From the NCBI GenBank assembly GCA_014874365.1, contig JACWAH010000019.1, forward strand, positions 62,001 to 126,000: DNA of 64,000 nt. The letters run 5' to 3'. Positions 52,973 to 63,061 of this stretch are shown one piece after another. The stretch is from Thermoplasmatales archaeon (GTDB lineage: Archaea; Thermoplasmatota; Thermoplasmata; Thermoplasmatales; Thermoplasmataceae). The first letter of the stretch is position 1. Every line of letters begins with the position of its first letter. A program made the position numbers and the translations under genes. Under the pieces are notes generated by a model. That model was not told the origin of the DNA. It was given only the letters and a program-made list of their open reading frames with translations, and searched no databases.

Positions 52973-53695
52973 TCAAAGCAGCAGGAAAGCTGATGCCAGA
53001 ATAACGCAGGAAATTGACGCAATGAAGTTTACATGACCCTTTCCTAGCCTGTCCTGGTTTTCCAGAGTGGCCCCAAGCACGCTATCTATGAGCGATCCGA
53101 GTGCGCCAAGACCAATTATCAATATATTTATCAGAAGTGAAGAAGTGAGAGTGAGGATGTCATAGGAAGCAGCAATGATTATGCCTCCCGCAAAGGAAGC
53201 AAGTGTACCTATTACCGATACCCCGCCATTTACTCCCTGCTTTGTTTTTTTAAGTGTCGTTACAAGCACTACTTTTGTATCAATTATACCAATCTCAGAG
53301 GCAAAAGTATCTGCCGTGACGGCTGCATATGAAACCGCAAAAATAAGAAAGAAGTTTATGCCAGTGCCCAGCCAGTATGTATTCAGGGCATTAAAAAAAA
53401 CCACAATCAGGCCGGGGAGGCCTGCGTACAGGACATTGGAGACCCGTCTTTCCCCATTTGTCCCCTCCTGCAGATGTTTTCTCTTTTTATATTTAAACCA
53501 AGCTTTGGTGGCCGCAAATGAACTTACGGCAAATACAATCATGAGGATGAGCCATGATACACTGCCAAAGATTCCAACCAGTGCCCCAATTATCAACGCG
53601 AGTAAGCTTCCCTTCCTGTCTAAAAATCCGAATTTAATGGACAAAAGGAAAAAAACAGCCAGAATTACGGCGACTTCAAGTAGCTGGAACAACAT
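52973..53695 (-). CDS. DUF92 family membrane protein
   Basis: 240 residues with about six hydrophobic helices. The SYAAVTADTFASEIG stretch, VTTLKKTKQGVNGGVSVIGTLAS and GSLIDSVLGATLENQ are hallmarks of DUF92/TMEM19-type proteins, related to phytol-phosphate kinase VTE6. The archaeal function is not established; prenyl-phosphate metabolism is a reasonable guess. Begins 7 nt after the pdxS stop, thus likely one operon. Confidence 0.82.
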   Translation of the reverse strand: MLFQLLEVAVILAVFFLLSIKFGFLDRKGSLLALIIGALVGIFGSVSWLILMIVFAVSSFAATKAWFKYKKRKHLQEGTNGERRVSNVLYAGLPGLIVVFFNALNTYWLGTGINFFLIFAVSYAAVTADTFASEIGIIDTKVVLVTTLKKTKQGVNGGVSVIGTLASFAGGIIIAASYDILTLTSSLLINILIIGLGALGSLIDSVLGATLENQDRLGKGHVNFIASISCVILASAFLLL

Positions 53696-53702
53696 CTAAG
53701 GC

Positions 53703-54713
53703 TTACCAGCCTCTTTCCTGCAGCTTCATGTCCTTGGGTATTTGCCCGATATCAAGCCCTTCCATTGAAAGCAATCCGCTTGAACCCTGGCCAATCAATT
53801 CATAGTTTTCATAATTCTGGACTGCGTCCACAACAGCTTTAGACATCTCAGTTGGATCCTGGGATTTGAAGATACCGCTGCCAACGAAGACACCGTCTGC
53901 TCCCAATTTCATCATAAGAGCAGCATCTGCAGGGGTAGCTACTCCTCCAGCCGCAAAATTGACCACCGGAAGCACTCCATTCTGCTTAATTTCTGTAAGT
54001 ATGGAAAGAATACCGTCTTGAATGTCATCCAGGCTGATGTTGTAAAACAGTGCCTGTGTATCCATGGGTGTTCCCTCTGGCAAAATCCCTTTGTAAGTTT
54101 CCTTTCTCAGCGTGAGATAAGGAGAAGATATTTCCCTGGCCATGATTTGCAAAGTTGAATCATCGCTTCTCTGGATTAGCGCGATGCCTTCATTCATCAT
54201 CCGCATGTGCCTCACCGCTTCTATGATGTTCCCGGTTCCAGCCTCTCCTTTTGTCCTGATCATGGAGGCGCCCTCGAAGATTCGTCTAACAGCTTCACCG
54301 ATATTTCTTGCTCCACACACAAACGGGAGTTTATAATCCCTCTTGAAAAGATGGAAGAATGGGTCTGCCGGAGTAAGAACTTCGCTTTCATCGAGCATAT
54401 CCACCCCGATTGCAGCGAGCGTATACCCCTCTGAAATGTGCCCGATCCTGACTTTCGCCATGACGGGTATAGTTACTGCATCCATAATTTCGCGTATCCT
54501 TTGAGGGTCAGCCATCCTCGCGACTCCCCCAGCTGCCCTGATATCTGCGGGAACTTTTTCCAGTGCCATAACTGCCACGGCACCGGCGTTCTCGGCAACT
54601 CTTGCCTGTTCTACGGTGGTAACGTCCATGATGACCCCACCCTTGGTCATCTTAGCAAACCCTCTCTTAATTAGATCGTCGCCTGATTGTAAGTCCGCTG
54701 CGCTTGCCGGCAT
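53703..54713 (-). CDS. pdxS: Pyridoxal 5'-phosphate synthase lyase subunit PdxS
   Basis: Forms PLP from ribose 5-phosphate, glyceraldehyde 3-phosphate and ammonia. 336 residues from ATG 54713, a TIM barrel with [37 protein letters not shown], the catalytic Lys in VMAKVRIGH, and [13 protein letters not shown] tataaata box at 54740-54747 suits a short leader; the frame is open to 54773 but the added residues are not family-like. The glutaminase partner PdxT is not in the window. Confidence 0.94.
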   Translation of the reverse strand: MPASAADLQSGDDLIKRGFAKMTKGGVIMDVTTVEQARVAENAGAVAVMALEKVPADIRAAGGVARMADPQRIREIMDAVTIPVMAKVRIGHISEGYTLAAIGVDMLDESEVLTPADPFFHLFKRDYKLPFVCGARNIGEAVRRIFEGASMIRTKGEAGTGNIIEAVRHMRMMNEGIALIQRSDDSTLQIMAREISSPYLTLRKETYKGILPEGTPMDTQALFYNISLDDIQDGILSILTEIKQNGVLPVVNFAAGGVATPADAALMMKLGADGVFVGSGIFKSQDPTEMSKAVVDAVQNYENYELIGQGSSGLLSMEGLDIGQIPKDMKLQERGW

Positions 54714-54773
54714 ATCAGGTAATTTCAATCTTACATTTCTATTTATAGGTAAGAGTTGTGAGCCTTTCCGCAT

Positions 54774-55060
54774 TGATTATTTCGCATTTTGTCGCCGGGG
54801 AGCGCCTAAAGAACGAATTTGCAGCAAAGCAATCTGATTCACAGGCACAGTAGCTGCCTTGGGATAGATAGAAGTGGTTAGGATTTTCAGTGAACCATGT
54901 CTAATGTATCGATGGGCGGAGAAACTCAACTTGTATTTAGATCAGATTAATTTTATCCTCAAATCGAATATATAATTAGTTTATAATGCTGAAAGATAGC
55001 GCCGGTCGCACTATTAGTGAATTAACTTTTATTACTCGATTAGGGATACTGACTAACCAG
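54774..55060. other. Divergent gap between pdxS and gltD-like gene
   Basis: No gene recognised. Contains an atatataa box (54968-54975) and a second cttttattac box (about 55027-55036) that could serve the gltD-like gene. Confidence 0.3.
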
Positions 55061-56497
55061 ATGCTAAACTTTGAAAGGGTAAAGATTGAGCACGAGCCAC
55101 CGGAAGTGAGGATGAAGTCCTTCGAGGTTGAACCGCTTAGGGAGTATTCTGATAAGGAAGCATACGCCGAGGCTGGAAGATGCATCGGCTGCAATATCTG
55201 TACTCAGTCATGTCCCGCCAGCCTGGATATAGGTGGATATATCAGGAGTACTGCACTTGGCTCTCCCGCCGACACTGTAAGAATAGTTTTTGAGAATCTA
55301 CCTTTTCCAGCCATCATTGGCAGGGTCTGCACTCACAACTGTGAAGACATCTGCGTGTTGTATGATACCGGTGGCCCAATTGCCATAAGGCACCTGAAAC
55401 GTTATGCCGCAGATCAATTCGAAGATTACTCCAAGATTCTGGATGTTCCTAAAAGGAATTTTATCAATAAGAAAGTCGCAGTAATTGGCGGTGGCCCTGC
55501 TGGACTGACAACTGCATATTACCTGGCAATTCAAGGCATTAAGGTGACCCTGTTTGAATCCCTTCCGACCCTCGGCGGATTCATGAGAGTTGGCATCCCA
55601 AGATACAGATTGCCAGATGAGGTAATAGACAAGGAGATAAACTTCATTCTTTCGCTTGGAGTGGAAGCAAGGCTGAACACAAAGATAGGAGAGGATGTAA
55701 AGTTCTCCGATTTGATGGACGAGTATGACGCAGTGTTTCTGGGGGTTGGAAATCACAAACCCAGAATGACGGGGACTCCTGGAAGCGACGTCAAGGGAGT
55801 TATACATGCTACTGAATTTCTCAAAAGGGCAAACCTTGGGGAGAAGATTAAAGTAGGAAATAACGTCGTTGTCATTGGAGGAGGTTTTACCGCCAATGAC
55901 GCATCAAGGGTCTCCATAAGGCTCGGTGCAAAAAACGTTTGCATTATGTACAGGAGAAGGGAGATCGACAGGCCTGGTTATCCATCAACGAACGCCGAAG
56001 AGGAAATGGAAGAGTCCGTGGAGGAGAAGGTAAAATATATCTGGGAAGTCACGCCTTTCGAATACGTAGGGGAAAAGGGGAAGGTTGTCGGAGTCAGGTA
56101 CTGGGAGAACGAGATGGTCTCCGAAGGACATGGCAGGGCAAAACCTGTACCCCAGAAGGACAAGGTGAAATTCATTGAGGCGGATCTGGTGATAGAAGCC
56201 ACCGGGCAGGAAACCGATTTTAGCTTTATGGAGGCTGAGTACCTGAAGAAACTCAGGCTTACTCCAGCCGGGCACATAATTACGAACCCGCAGGGAATGA
56301 CTTCCATACCCGGGCTTTTCAGTGGTGGCGATTCAACAAACAGTGCACGCGACCTGATATCTGCAGTCAGGGATGCAGATACCGCCGTAATTGGAATCCT
56401 GGAATACCTCAACGTAATGGATCAGGTTGCTGACGACCGGTGGATCCCGTACCTGGATAGATGGAAGAAATACGCCCCGAGTGTCGTTCAGAGATGA
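55061..56497 (+). CDS. GltD-like NAD(P)H-dependent FAD/iron-sulfur oxidoreductase
   Basis: Related to the small subunit of glutamate synthase and similar electron-input modules. N-terminal [4Fe-4S] domain with CIGCNICTQSCP and CTHNCEDIC, FAD-binding VAVIGGGPAGLTTAYYL, NAD(P)-binding VVVIGGGFTANDASR, and a closing GLFSGGDSTNSARDL. 478 residues from ATG 55061; the frame is open to ATG 54986, but that lies only 11-18 nt after the nearest TATA box. No GltB is nearby, so it may feed electrons to another acceptor. Convergent and abutting serS. Confidence 0.85.
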   Translation: MLNFERVKIEHEPPEVRMKSFEVEPLREYSDKEAYAEAGRCIGCNICTQSCPASLDIGGYIRSTALGSPADTVRIVFENLPFPAIIGRVCTHNCEDICVLYDTGGPIAIRHLKRYAADQFEDYSKILDVPKRNFINKKVAVIGGGPAGLTTAYYLAIQGIKVTLFESLPTLGGFMRVGIPRYRLPDEVIDKEINFILSLGVEARLNTKIGEDVKFSDLMDEYDAVFLGVGNHKPRMTGTPGSDVKGVIHATEFLKRANLGEKIKVGNNVVVIGGGFTANDASRVSIRLGAKNVCIMYRRREIDRPGYPSTNAEEEMEESVEEKVKYIWEVTPFEYVGEKGKVVGVRYWENEMVSEGHGRAKPVPQKDKVKFIEADLVIEATGQETDFSFMEAEYLKKLRLTPAGHIITNPQGMTSIPGLFSGGDSTNSARDLISAVRDADTAVIGILEYLNVMDQVADDRWIPYLDRWKKYAPSVVQR

Positions 56498-57820
56498 TCA
56501 GTTGATTTCGTCGAATCCCGTATAGGGGATAAGGGCATTCGGAATTTTGATCCCGCCGCCGGCAGTCTGGAAATTCTCCATGATGCACACCATTATTCTG
56601 GTAGTTGCTAGCCCGGTATTGTTTATTGTATGAACAAACCTGTTACCGTCTTTGGTGCGATAACGGATGTTCAGGGATCTTGCCTGGAAATCCGTGTTGT
56701 TGGAGGATGAAGCTACTTCCCTGAACTTTCCCTGCGAAGGATACCACGCCTCAATGTCATATTTCTTGGCATTAAGCCTGGACAATTCGCCGGAACAAAC
56801 ACTGACGACCCTGAACGGTATGTTCAATGATCGCAGCAGGTCTTCAGTATTATGGGTCAATTCTTCATGAAAATCCCAGGAATGTTCTGGCTTGCAGAAC
56901 ACGAACTGTTCCACCTTATAGAAGTGATGCACTCGAAATATTCCCTTTGTATCCTTGCCATGGGCGCCAGCCTCCCTCCTGAAACAGGGGGATAATCCGG
57001 CGACTCTTATGGGTAGCTCAATTTCGTCCAGTATCTCATCTTTCAACATGGCAGCAATTGGATGCTCTGAAGTTGAGATCAGGTAAAGGTCATCATTCTC
57101 CAGCTTGTATAGGGATTCCTTGAAAGTCTCTATGTCTGTCGCTTTTGAAAGTGGATCGTAATTCATCATAAATGGCGGGGAAACCGTCGTAAAACCCCTG
57201 GCAGACAGGAAATCTATACCATAATTGATGAGTGCCAGCTCCAGCTTGAGCAACCTGTTCTTCAGGAAGTAGAATCTTGATCCAGATATCTTCGCTGCTC
57301 TCTCCAGATCAACAATATCCAATTTTTCCTCAAGATCGACATGACTTACTGGCTTTGTTTGCGAGATATCGTAAGACCCAGTATTGAGCGTCTGCGAGAG
57401 GAATTCTTTCAGATCATCCTTGTAGACCAGTGCTTTTCCATCAAATCTTATGAACTGGTTGTTCTCGTCCCCTTTTGCCTCATAAACAGAATCATGAAGA
57501 ACGTTGGGGATCAGTGAAAGAACCTCCTCCCTTTCATCTTCTACCTTCTTTTGAATTTCCTCCTTCTCTGCTATCGAGGCATTTGTTTTCCTGACCAGAT
57601 TCTTGATTTCATCCACTGGTTCTTTCTTCTTAATTAATTCACTAATTCTGAGGGAGTATGCATTTCGGTCTTTTCTAAGATCATTGACTTCCTTAAGTAT
57701 CGACCGCCACTGTTTGTCAAGGGTGAAAAATTTATCAATTTCAGCTTTTCCAAAACCACGTTTCCTGGCAGAGTCATAGAATGGTTCAGGGTTTTCCCTG
57801 AGCAGTTTGACGTCGATCAT
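56498..57820 (-). CDS. serS: Seryl-tRNA synthetase
   Basis: Class II synthetase charging tRNA-Ser, 440 residues. N-terminal long coiled-coil arm (about residues 25-110) that grips the tRNA variable arm, motif 2 FRREAGAHGKDTKGIFRVHHF, and motif 3 NNTGLATTRIMVCIMEN. This is the common (bacterial/eukaryal-like) SerRS, not the rare methanogen type. The stop abuts the end of the gltD-like gene. Confidence 0.95.
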   Translation of the reverse strand: MIDVKLLRENPEPFYDSARKRGFGKAEIDKFFTLDKQWRSILKEVNDLRKDRNAYSLRISELIKKKEPVDEIKNLVRKTNASIAEKEEIQKKVEDEREEVLSLIPNVLHDSVYEAKGDENNQFIRFDGKALVYKDDLKEFLSQTLNTGSYDISQTKPVSHVDLEEKLDIVDLERAAKISGSRFYFLKNRLLKLELALINYGIDFLSARGFTTVSPPFMMNYDPLSKATDIETFKESLYKLENDDLYLISTSEHPIAAMLKDEILDEIELPIRVAGLSPCFRREAGAHGKDTKGIFRVHHFYKVEQFVFCKPEHSWDFHEELTHNTEDLLRSLNIPFRVVSVCSGELSRLNAKKYDIEAWYPSQGKFREVASSSNNTDFQARSLNIRYRTKDGNRFVHTINNTGLATTRIMVCIMENFQTAGGGIKIPNALIPYTGFDEIN

Positions 57821-57936
57821 TCACGCATACATCGTATTCAACTTATAAATTTGACTTAGTTACCGGGAGTATTCCCTTAACTCACCACAAACTGGAGAGA
57901 AGCTTACTTTTTAATCGCATGTTGCCTTATCCATCC

Positions 57937-58383
57937 ATGGAAGTTAAATTCAGGTTTCTTGGTAACAATGAATACATCTCAGAAGTGGAAGGAAGAGAAC
58001 CAATTTTCATTAAGGGGCCGGAGGATAAACCTTCTAACAGGTTCAGCCCAACTGAACTTCAGTTATTTGCCATGGCTTCCTGCTCAAGTTCGGATGTGCT
58101 TTCCATACTGGAAAAGAAGAAAGTTATTCTGGGTAGTTTCAGTTGCAGTATTACTGCTGAAAGGGCCAGCGAACATCCCAAGACCATCACCAGGGCGAAT
58201 ATACATTACATAATTGAGGGCGAGAACGTCGACGAGGTCAAGGTCAGGAGAGCGGTGAACCTCTCATTGACCAAATACTGCAGTGTTTCGATACTTGCCA
58301 TCAGGGGTGGAGCCGATGTCACCTACAGTTTTACCATAAACGGAAAACTTATCGATGAAGCCAGGAAGCCTAAAATCGATTAA
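57937..58383 (+). CDS. OsmC-like peroxiredoxin family protein
   Basis: Thiol-dependent hydroperoxide reductase family, 148 residues. Two conserved cysteines appear in MASCSSSDVLSIL and LTKYCSVSIL, as in OsmC/Ohr. Fold pattern begins with strands and the FSPTELQLFAMA helix. ATG 57937 is about 25 nt downstream of a ctttttaatc box; an ATG 18 nt earlier is less well placed. Convergent with thrC with one intervening base. Confidence 0.85.
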   Translation: MEVKFRFLGNNEYISEVEGREPIFIKGPEDKPSNRFSPTELQLFAMASCSSSDVLSILEKKKVILGSFSCSITAERASEHPKTITRANIHYIIEGENVDEVKVRRAVNLSLTKYCSVSILAIRGGADVTYSFTINGKLIDEARKPKID

Positions 58384-58384
58384 G

Positions 58385-59392
58385 CTAAAGAGTCTTGAGG
58401 CCATTGCCCGTGAGGATAAGCATAGGCCTGTTTCCGATTTTTTTCTTCTTAAAGGCTGCATATACCGTAGCAGAGCTGATCTCCGTCAGGATCCCTTTGT
58501 GTGAAAGGGCATCTCGTGCTTCAAGGATTTCATTGTCTGTGACGGAAATACACTTACCGTATTTCCTGATCCCATCCAGGATAATGCTTCTGAGGGGCGG
58601 GTCTCTGGTGACCAGTGCATCGGCAACTGAACTCCCAAATTCTCTCCTGATTCCATCAACCTCCGAACAAATTGGAGCATTCCTTTCCGGCTGAACCGCT
58701 ACCAGATCAGGTATTTTATCTATTTCGCCGCTTGTCAGGAGATGCTCGAATCCTCTCAATACGCCGGTAAAAAGTGTTCCTGCGGAAAGTGGCATGTAAA
58801 TTGCGTCAGGAATACTTCCATTAGTCTGGGAGAATATCTCGTACGAAAGCGTTCTGATTCCATCCCTGAATTCCGGAATATACGAGTGACCCGCGTACAC
58901 TCCTTCCGCTTTAATTGCTGCATTCTTGACATCTTCTCTGGTTCCGTTAACCTGCACTATTTCTGCGCCATACAACCTGATCTGATCCAGCTTTGATTTC
59001 ACCCCCTTTAAAGGAACAAAGACCCTGGATTTCATTCCAGCTGCAGATGCATAAGCGGCAATGGATGCACCCGCGTTCCCTGAAGAATCTTCATTTATGA
59101 CCGTATCCGTACTGACATTTTCCTTAATGAATGAAACAAGGGTCCTGCTCCCCCGGTCCTTATAGGAAAATGTAGGACTGTAATAATCCAGTTTCAGGGA
59201 AAAAGAATCAAGTTTCAGTATTGGAGTTGTTTGCTCGCCCAGGCTCACCATTTCTCTTATGTAAGGAAAATTGTCCTCAGTCTTTTCCCTATACTTGAAA
59301 TCTACCCGTAAATCGAATACTGAGCCGCAATTAGAGCAGGAATATTCCAGCCCATTCCTCACAGAATGGCATTTCAGGCACTCTGGTTTCAT
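58385..59392 (-). CDS. thrC: Threonine synthase
   Basis: PLP enzyme converting O-phosphohomoserine to threonine. 335 residues with an N-terminal Cys4 zinc ribbon (CLKC ... CSNC), PLP lysine in FSYKDRGS, the serine/glycine loop EDSSGNAGASIAAYA, and the C-terminal TGNGLKTL. It is shorter than many homologues but contains the full fold-type II core; related PLP enzymes such as cysteate synthase are a less likely alternative. Confidence 0.85.
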   Translation of the reverse strand: MKPECLKCHSVRNGLEYSCSNCGSVFDLRVDFKYREKTEDNFPYIREMVSLGEQTTPILKLDSFSLKLDYYSPTFSYKDRGSRTLVSFIKENVSTDTVINEDSSGNAGASIAAYASAAGMKSRVFVPLKGVKSKLDQIRLYGAEIVQVNGTREDVKNAAIKAEGVYAGHSYIPEFRDGIRTLSYEIFSQTNGSIPDAIYMPLSAGTLFTGVLRGFEHLLTSGEIDKIPDLVAVQPERNAPICSEVDGIRREFGSSVADALVTRDPPLRSIILDGIRKYGKCISVTDNEILEARDALSHKGILTEISSATVYAAFKKKKIGNRPMLILTGNGLKTL

Positions 59393-59527
59393 ATTAAGTA
59401 ATGGTATGACCTTTAATTAAGAGTATCTATATATTATGTGTTAGTTAATATTATACCGATTTGCCCGGCTCTGAGAATAAAAATCATTAAATATTATATT
59501 TGCCTATATTTTTTGTCTGACGCAGCC

Positions 59528-62500
59528 ATGATAAGAATAGAATCCGTGGAACTGGATAACTTCAAATCCTTTGGGATGAAGAAGGTCGTATCGTTTAATG
59601 ACGGCTTTACGGTCATTTCCGGACCTAACGGAAGTGGGAAGAGTAACATTGGGGACGCGTTGCTCTTTGTCCTGGGCCTGAGGTCCACTAAACAACTCAG
59701 GGCAGACAGGCTTCCTGATTTTATTCATAAGGCTGCCTCACAACAGAGACAGAAAAACTATTGCAGGGTCACCCTGAACATAATAGACGATTCAGACCCG
59801 GTAAATGGTGTAAGGTACAACATTACAAGAGAACTGAACCTTGAAGGTGGAGAATTCAAGAGCAACTATTTTCTAAACGGGGGGAGATGCCGAAGATCAG
59901 ACGTTGAGGACCTGATAGAAACACTGCAGATCTACCTTGACTCCTACAGCTTTGTCCTGCAGGGTGATATCAACAATATCGTAAAGATGACCGGTACGGA
60001 GAGAAGAAAACTTCTTGAATCTATTTCCGGGATTGAAAGTTATGATGTCAGGCTGGAAAAAGCCAGAAAAGATATAGAGGGCATTGTTGCGAACGTGGCT
60101 GTAATCCGGGCGAGAACGGAAGAAAAGAGCGCCCAGCTTGTGCAATTGAAAATTGAGAAGGAGATCGCGGAGAAATATAACACCTTAACTGCTGAGATTG
60201 GAGATCTTAGATTGACAATAATTGACCGGGAAATCCGATCGGAAAACAGGCAGTCAGAAATGTTCATCAAGGAAGTCGAAAAGATTGAGGCCCAGATCGC
60301 AACCTTTTCAGAAGAGTATCAGTCAGTAGAAAGCAACATTCTTGATGTTCAGAAAGAAATCGAAGCATTGAATGAAAAAATTCGTTCCATACAGGGAGAA
60401 AAATCCAAGCAGATAATGGATAAAATCAATGACCTGAAGATTAGCAGGGCGAGGGCGCTCGATGCCATATCAGACGGCAGGGACGCCATCATTTCTCTCA
60501 GGCAGGAAATAGACGGGACTTCTCAAAATCGTACCCTGCTGGAGAAGAAAATTGCTTCATTGAATGCAGAGAAAACGTCCATCGAATCGAAACTCAAGGT
60601 TGTCCAGGAGGACATGGATTCCGTCACATCTAAAATCAAGGAAATGAACGAAGGCGAATTGGGTACGATTTCCGACATAAATGAGCTCAATCTCGAATTT
60701 AAAAGGATTGAGGAAGAGTTGAACGCCGTTGTCCTGAAACGAGCGGGCGTGGAGCAGGAGATTAACAAGCTTGCAGAGGCAAGATCGAATTTACTGACTG
60801 CAGGGGCATCAGTCAATTCTACAAGAGACCATATTTCCATGGAAATCAAGGATGCACGCTGGAGGTTATCGCAGATGGATAGCTCCGACAAGGCATCCGG
60901 CAAGAAATTCGCTGATCTTCAAAAGATGTTTGAATCTCTTCGCGAAAGGTCCTCTTCCCTGAAGTCAAGAAGAAACGAGGAGGACATATCAGTCAAGAGG
61001 ATGATCAGGGATCAGGAAAAATTGTCAGCCAATTTCTCGACACGTGGAGGAAGAGCAGTAAAGACAATTTCCGACGCGGTTTCAGCAGGTGAACTCTCCG
61101 GAGTATTTGGCACCCTTAAGAGCTTGATTACTGTCGATGAGAAATATTTGAAGGCCATAGAAGCGTCTGGAGGATCCAGGCTGAATTCTGTTGTTGTGCA
61201 GGACGATCTGGTGGCGGAAAAGTGCCTCAATGCACTTAAAAGGGAGAAGACAGGAAGGTTGACCTTCATGCCATTGAACAAGATTTCAGTTTCCTCGCCA
61301 AGAGGGAAAGCGGTAATGCTTAAGAATTCCGGAGAGGCGTTGTCGTTTGTGCATGAGGTTGTGCAGACGGAACCGCAGTTCAGGAATGTAGTTCTGCTGG
61401 TGTTCGGGGATACCCTTCTGATGAGGGATATCCAGTCTGCCAGGAAGAACATTGGCGGCGTGAGGATGGTCACCCTTGACGGAGATATTTTCGAGGCTAA
61501 CGGAGCAATTACCGGTGGTTACATGGAACAGCGCAATTTCATTGGCGATGAAATGCGACTTTCCAAACTGATGTCTGAAATATCTGCAAAGGAATCAGAA
61601 CTTAAGGGCATAGACGACGAGATTTCCGAGATTGATGAAAAACTGAGGGTTATTACACTGGAACTTACAGAGGCATCCGGTAAATCGGCAGCGGGGAACA
61701 AGGAAACCGCAATGTATTCCAAAGTCATTGAAGAGAATGAACCAAAACTGAAGCTTATCGAATCTGAAATTAAGGCAAATGAAGATTCCATAGCTGAAGT
61801 GGAGAAAAGCATAGCTTCTTTCAAGAACGATCTTGCCGTAATTGACACAGAGAGGGAAAAGCTGGAAAATAGCAGGAAAGTAATTTACTCCCGGATGGAG
61901 AAAATATCACCGGAACTGATTAACAGGAAGAAAGAACTCGAATCTACACTGTCTGCCCTGGCGGAACAGAAGGAGAGCTACCGCACAGCATTGTCGGACC
62001 TGGACGGACAGAGTAGGGAAAAGAAGGCAGAATTCTCTTCTTCAGAGAGCCTGATAGAATCTGCAAATAAGAGGATCACAGGAATAGAGGAGAAAATTAC
62101 GCTTTCCGAGGATAAGCTTGCCAAGGTAAACGCAGAAATATCAGATCTGGAAAAGACACAGCTGGAAATTGATTCGGAAATTTCAGGCTTGCTCAAGGTA
62201 GTGAAAGACAAAGAGGAATCTGAAAGGTCTTTGAGCAGCAAAAGAGACGACATTAACAAGACAACAGGAGAACTCAGGGAATCCAGGGTATCGCTTATCG
62301 AGAAGTCTGCAGCAATAAAAGTAAAGATCGATGAGCTGGAAGCACAAAAAAGCGAGATATCCGGTGTAGTCCTGGCAACTGATAAAAGCACCACAGAACT
62401 TAAGAGGCGCATAGCTGAAATATCCGGTGAGATAGAGGTGCTGGGCAGCATAAACCACCGTGCCATAGAACAATATGAAACTGAATTTACCGAGGTCAAG

Positions 62501-63061
62501 ACGCTCAAGGAAAGAATTGCAGAACTTGAAAACGAGAAAGCAGCGCTTGAAAACCTGATGGAACAGATAAATAATCAGAAAAAGCTGGTTTTCATGGAGC
62601 TTTTCGATTCGGTGAACAGGGAAATCAACTCAATATATTATGAACTGTCTGACGGAGGGGAAGCTGGACTGGAAATAACGGACAGGGAAAATCCTCTCGA
62701 TGCGGAAGTGTACATCAAAGCCAGGCCAAAGGGAAGCAACTTCAGCAAGCTGGAATCCCTGAGTGGCGGGGAGAAGAGCCTTACCGCTCTTGCTTTCATA
62801 ATGTCCATCCAGCGAATCAACCCGTCCCCTGTATACTATCTGGACGAAGTTGACATGTTCCTGGACGGGGCTAATGCAGAACGAGTAGGTAAGATGTTTA
62901 AGGGTAATTCCCAGAAGTCGCAGATAATTGCGGTATCCTTGAGACAGGCGATGCTGAAGTACGCCGACAACATTATCGGGGTTACCACATTTGACGACGA
63001 AAATTCCGAAGTCTTCTTCAAGAGCTTTTCTGATAGCGAAGAAAAGAGGGAGGAAGAATGA
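59528..63061 (+). CDS. smc: Chromosome segregation protein SMC
   Basis: Condensin ATPase of 1177 residues: Walker A GPNGSGKSNIGDALLF, two long coiled coils, a hinge around residues 505-680 containing GGSRLNSVVVQDD and NGAITGGYMEQ, and the C-terminal signature LSGGEKSLTALAF with Walker B YYLDEVDMFLD. ATG 59528 gives the standard MIRIESVELDNFKSF; the frame's upstream extension to 59438 is AT-rich and not family-like. A cctatattt box precedes it. scpA overlaps the stop. Confidence 0.96.
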   Translation: MIRIESVELDNFKSFGMKKVVSFNDGFTVISGPNGSGKSNIGDALLFVLGLRSTKQLRADRLPDFIHKAASQQRQKNYCRVTLNIIDDSDPVNGVRYNITRELNLEGGEFKSNYFLNGGRCRRSDVEDLIETLQIYLDSYSFVLQGDINNIVKMTGTERRKLLESISGIESYDVRLEKARKDIEGIVANVAVIRARTEEKSAQLVQLKIEKEIAEKYNTLTAEIGDLRLTIIDREIRSENRQSEMFIKEVEKIEAQIATFSEEYQSVESNILDVQKEIEALNEKIRSIQGEKSKQIMDKINDLKISRARALDAISDGRDAIISLRQEIDGTSQNRTLLEKKIASLNAEKTSIESKLKVVQEDMDSVTSKIKEMNEGELGTISDINELNLEFKRIEEELNAVVLKRAGVEQEINKLAEARSNLLTAGASVNSTRDHISMEIKDARWRLSQMDSSDKASGKKFADLQKMFESLRERSSSLKSRRNEEDISVKRMIRDQEKLSANFSTRGGRAVKTISDAVSAGELSGVFGTLKSLITVDEKYLKAIEASGGSRLNSVVVQDDLVAEKCLNALKREKTGRLTFMPLNKISVSSPRGKAVMLKNSGEALSFVHEVVQTEPQFRNVVLLVFGDTLLMRDIQSARKNIGGVRMVTLDGDIFEANGAITGGYMEQRNFIGDEMRLSKLMSEISAKESELKGIDDEISEIDEKLRVITLELTEASGKSAAGNKETAMYSKVIEENEPKLKLIESEIKANEDSIAEVEKSIASFKNDLAVIDTEREKLENSRKVIYSRMEKISPELINRKKELESTLSALAEQKESYRTALSDLDGQSREKKAEFSSSESLIESANKRITGIEEKITLSEDKLAKVNAEISDLEKTQLEIDSEISGLLKVVKDKEESERSLSSKRDDINKTTGELRESRVSLIEKSAAIKVKIDELEAQKSEISGVVLATDKSTTELKRRIAEISGEIEVLGSINHRAIEQYETEFTEVKTLKERIAELENEKAALENLMEQINNQKKLVFMELFDSVNREINSIYYELSDGGEAGLEITDRENPLDAEVYIKARPKGSNFSKLESLSGGEKSLTALAFIMSIQRINPSPVYYLDEVDMFLDGANAERVGKMFKGNSQKSQIIAVSLRQAMLKYADNIIGVTTFDDENSEVFFKSFSDSEEKREEE

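Noticed and set aside
55298-55807. 169-codon minus-strand frame opposite the gltD-like gene
   Set aside because: Antisense of conserved FAD-binding region; no recognisable protein.
61978-62508. 176-codon minus-strand frame opposite smc coiled coil
   Set aside because: Ser/Leu-rich reading is the expected complement of Glu/Lys-rich coiled-coil codons.
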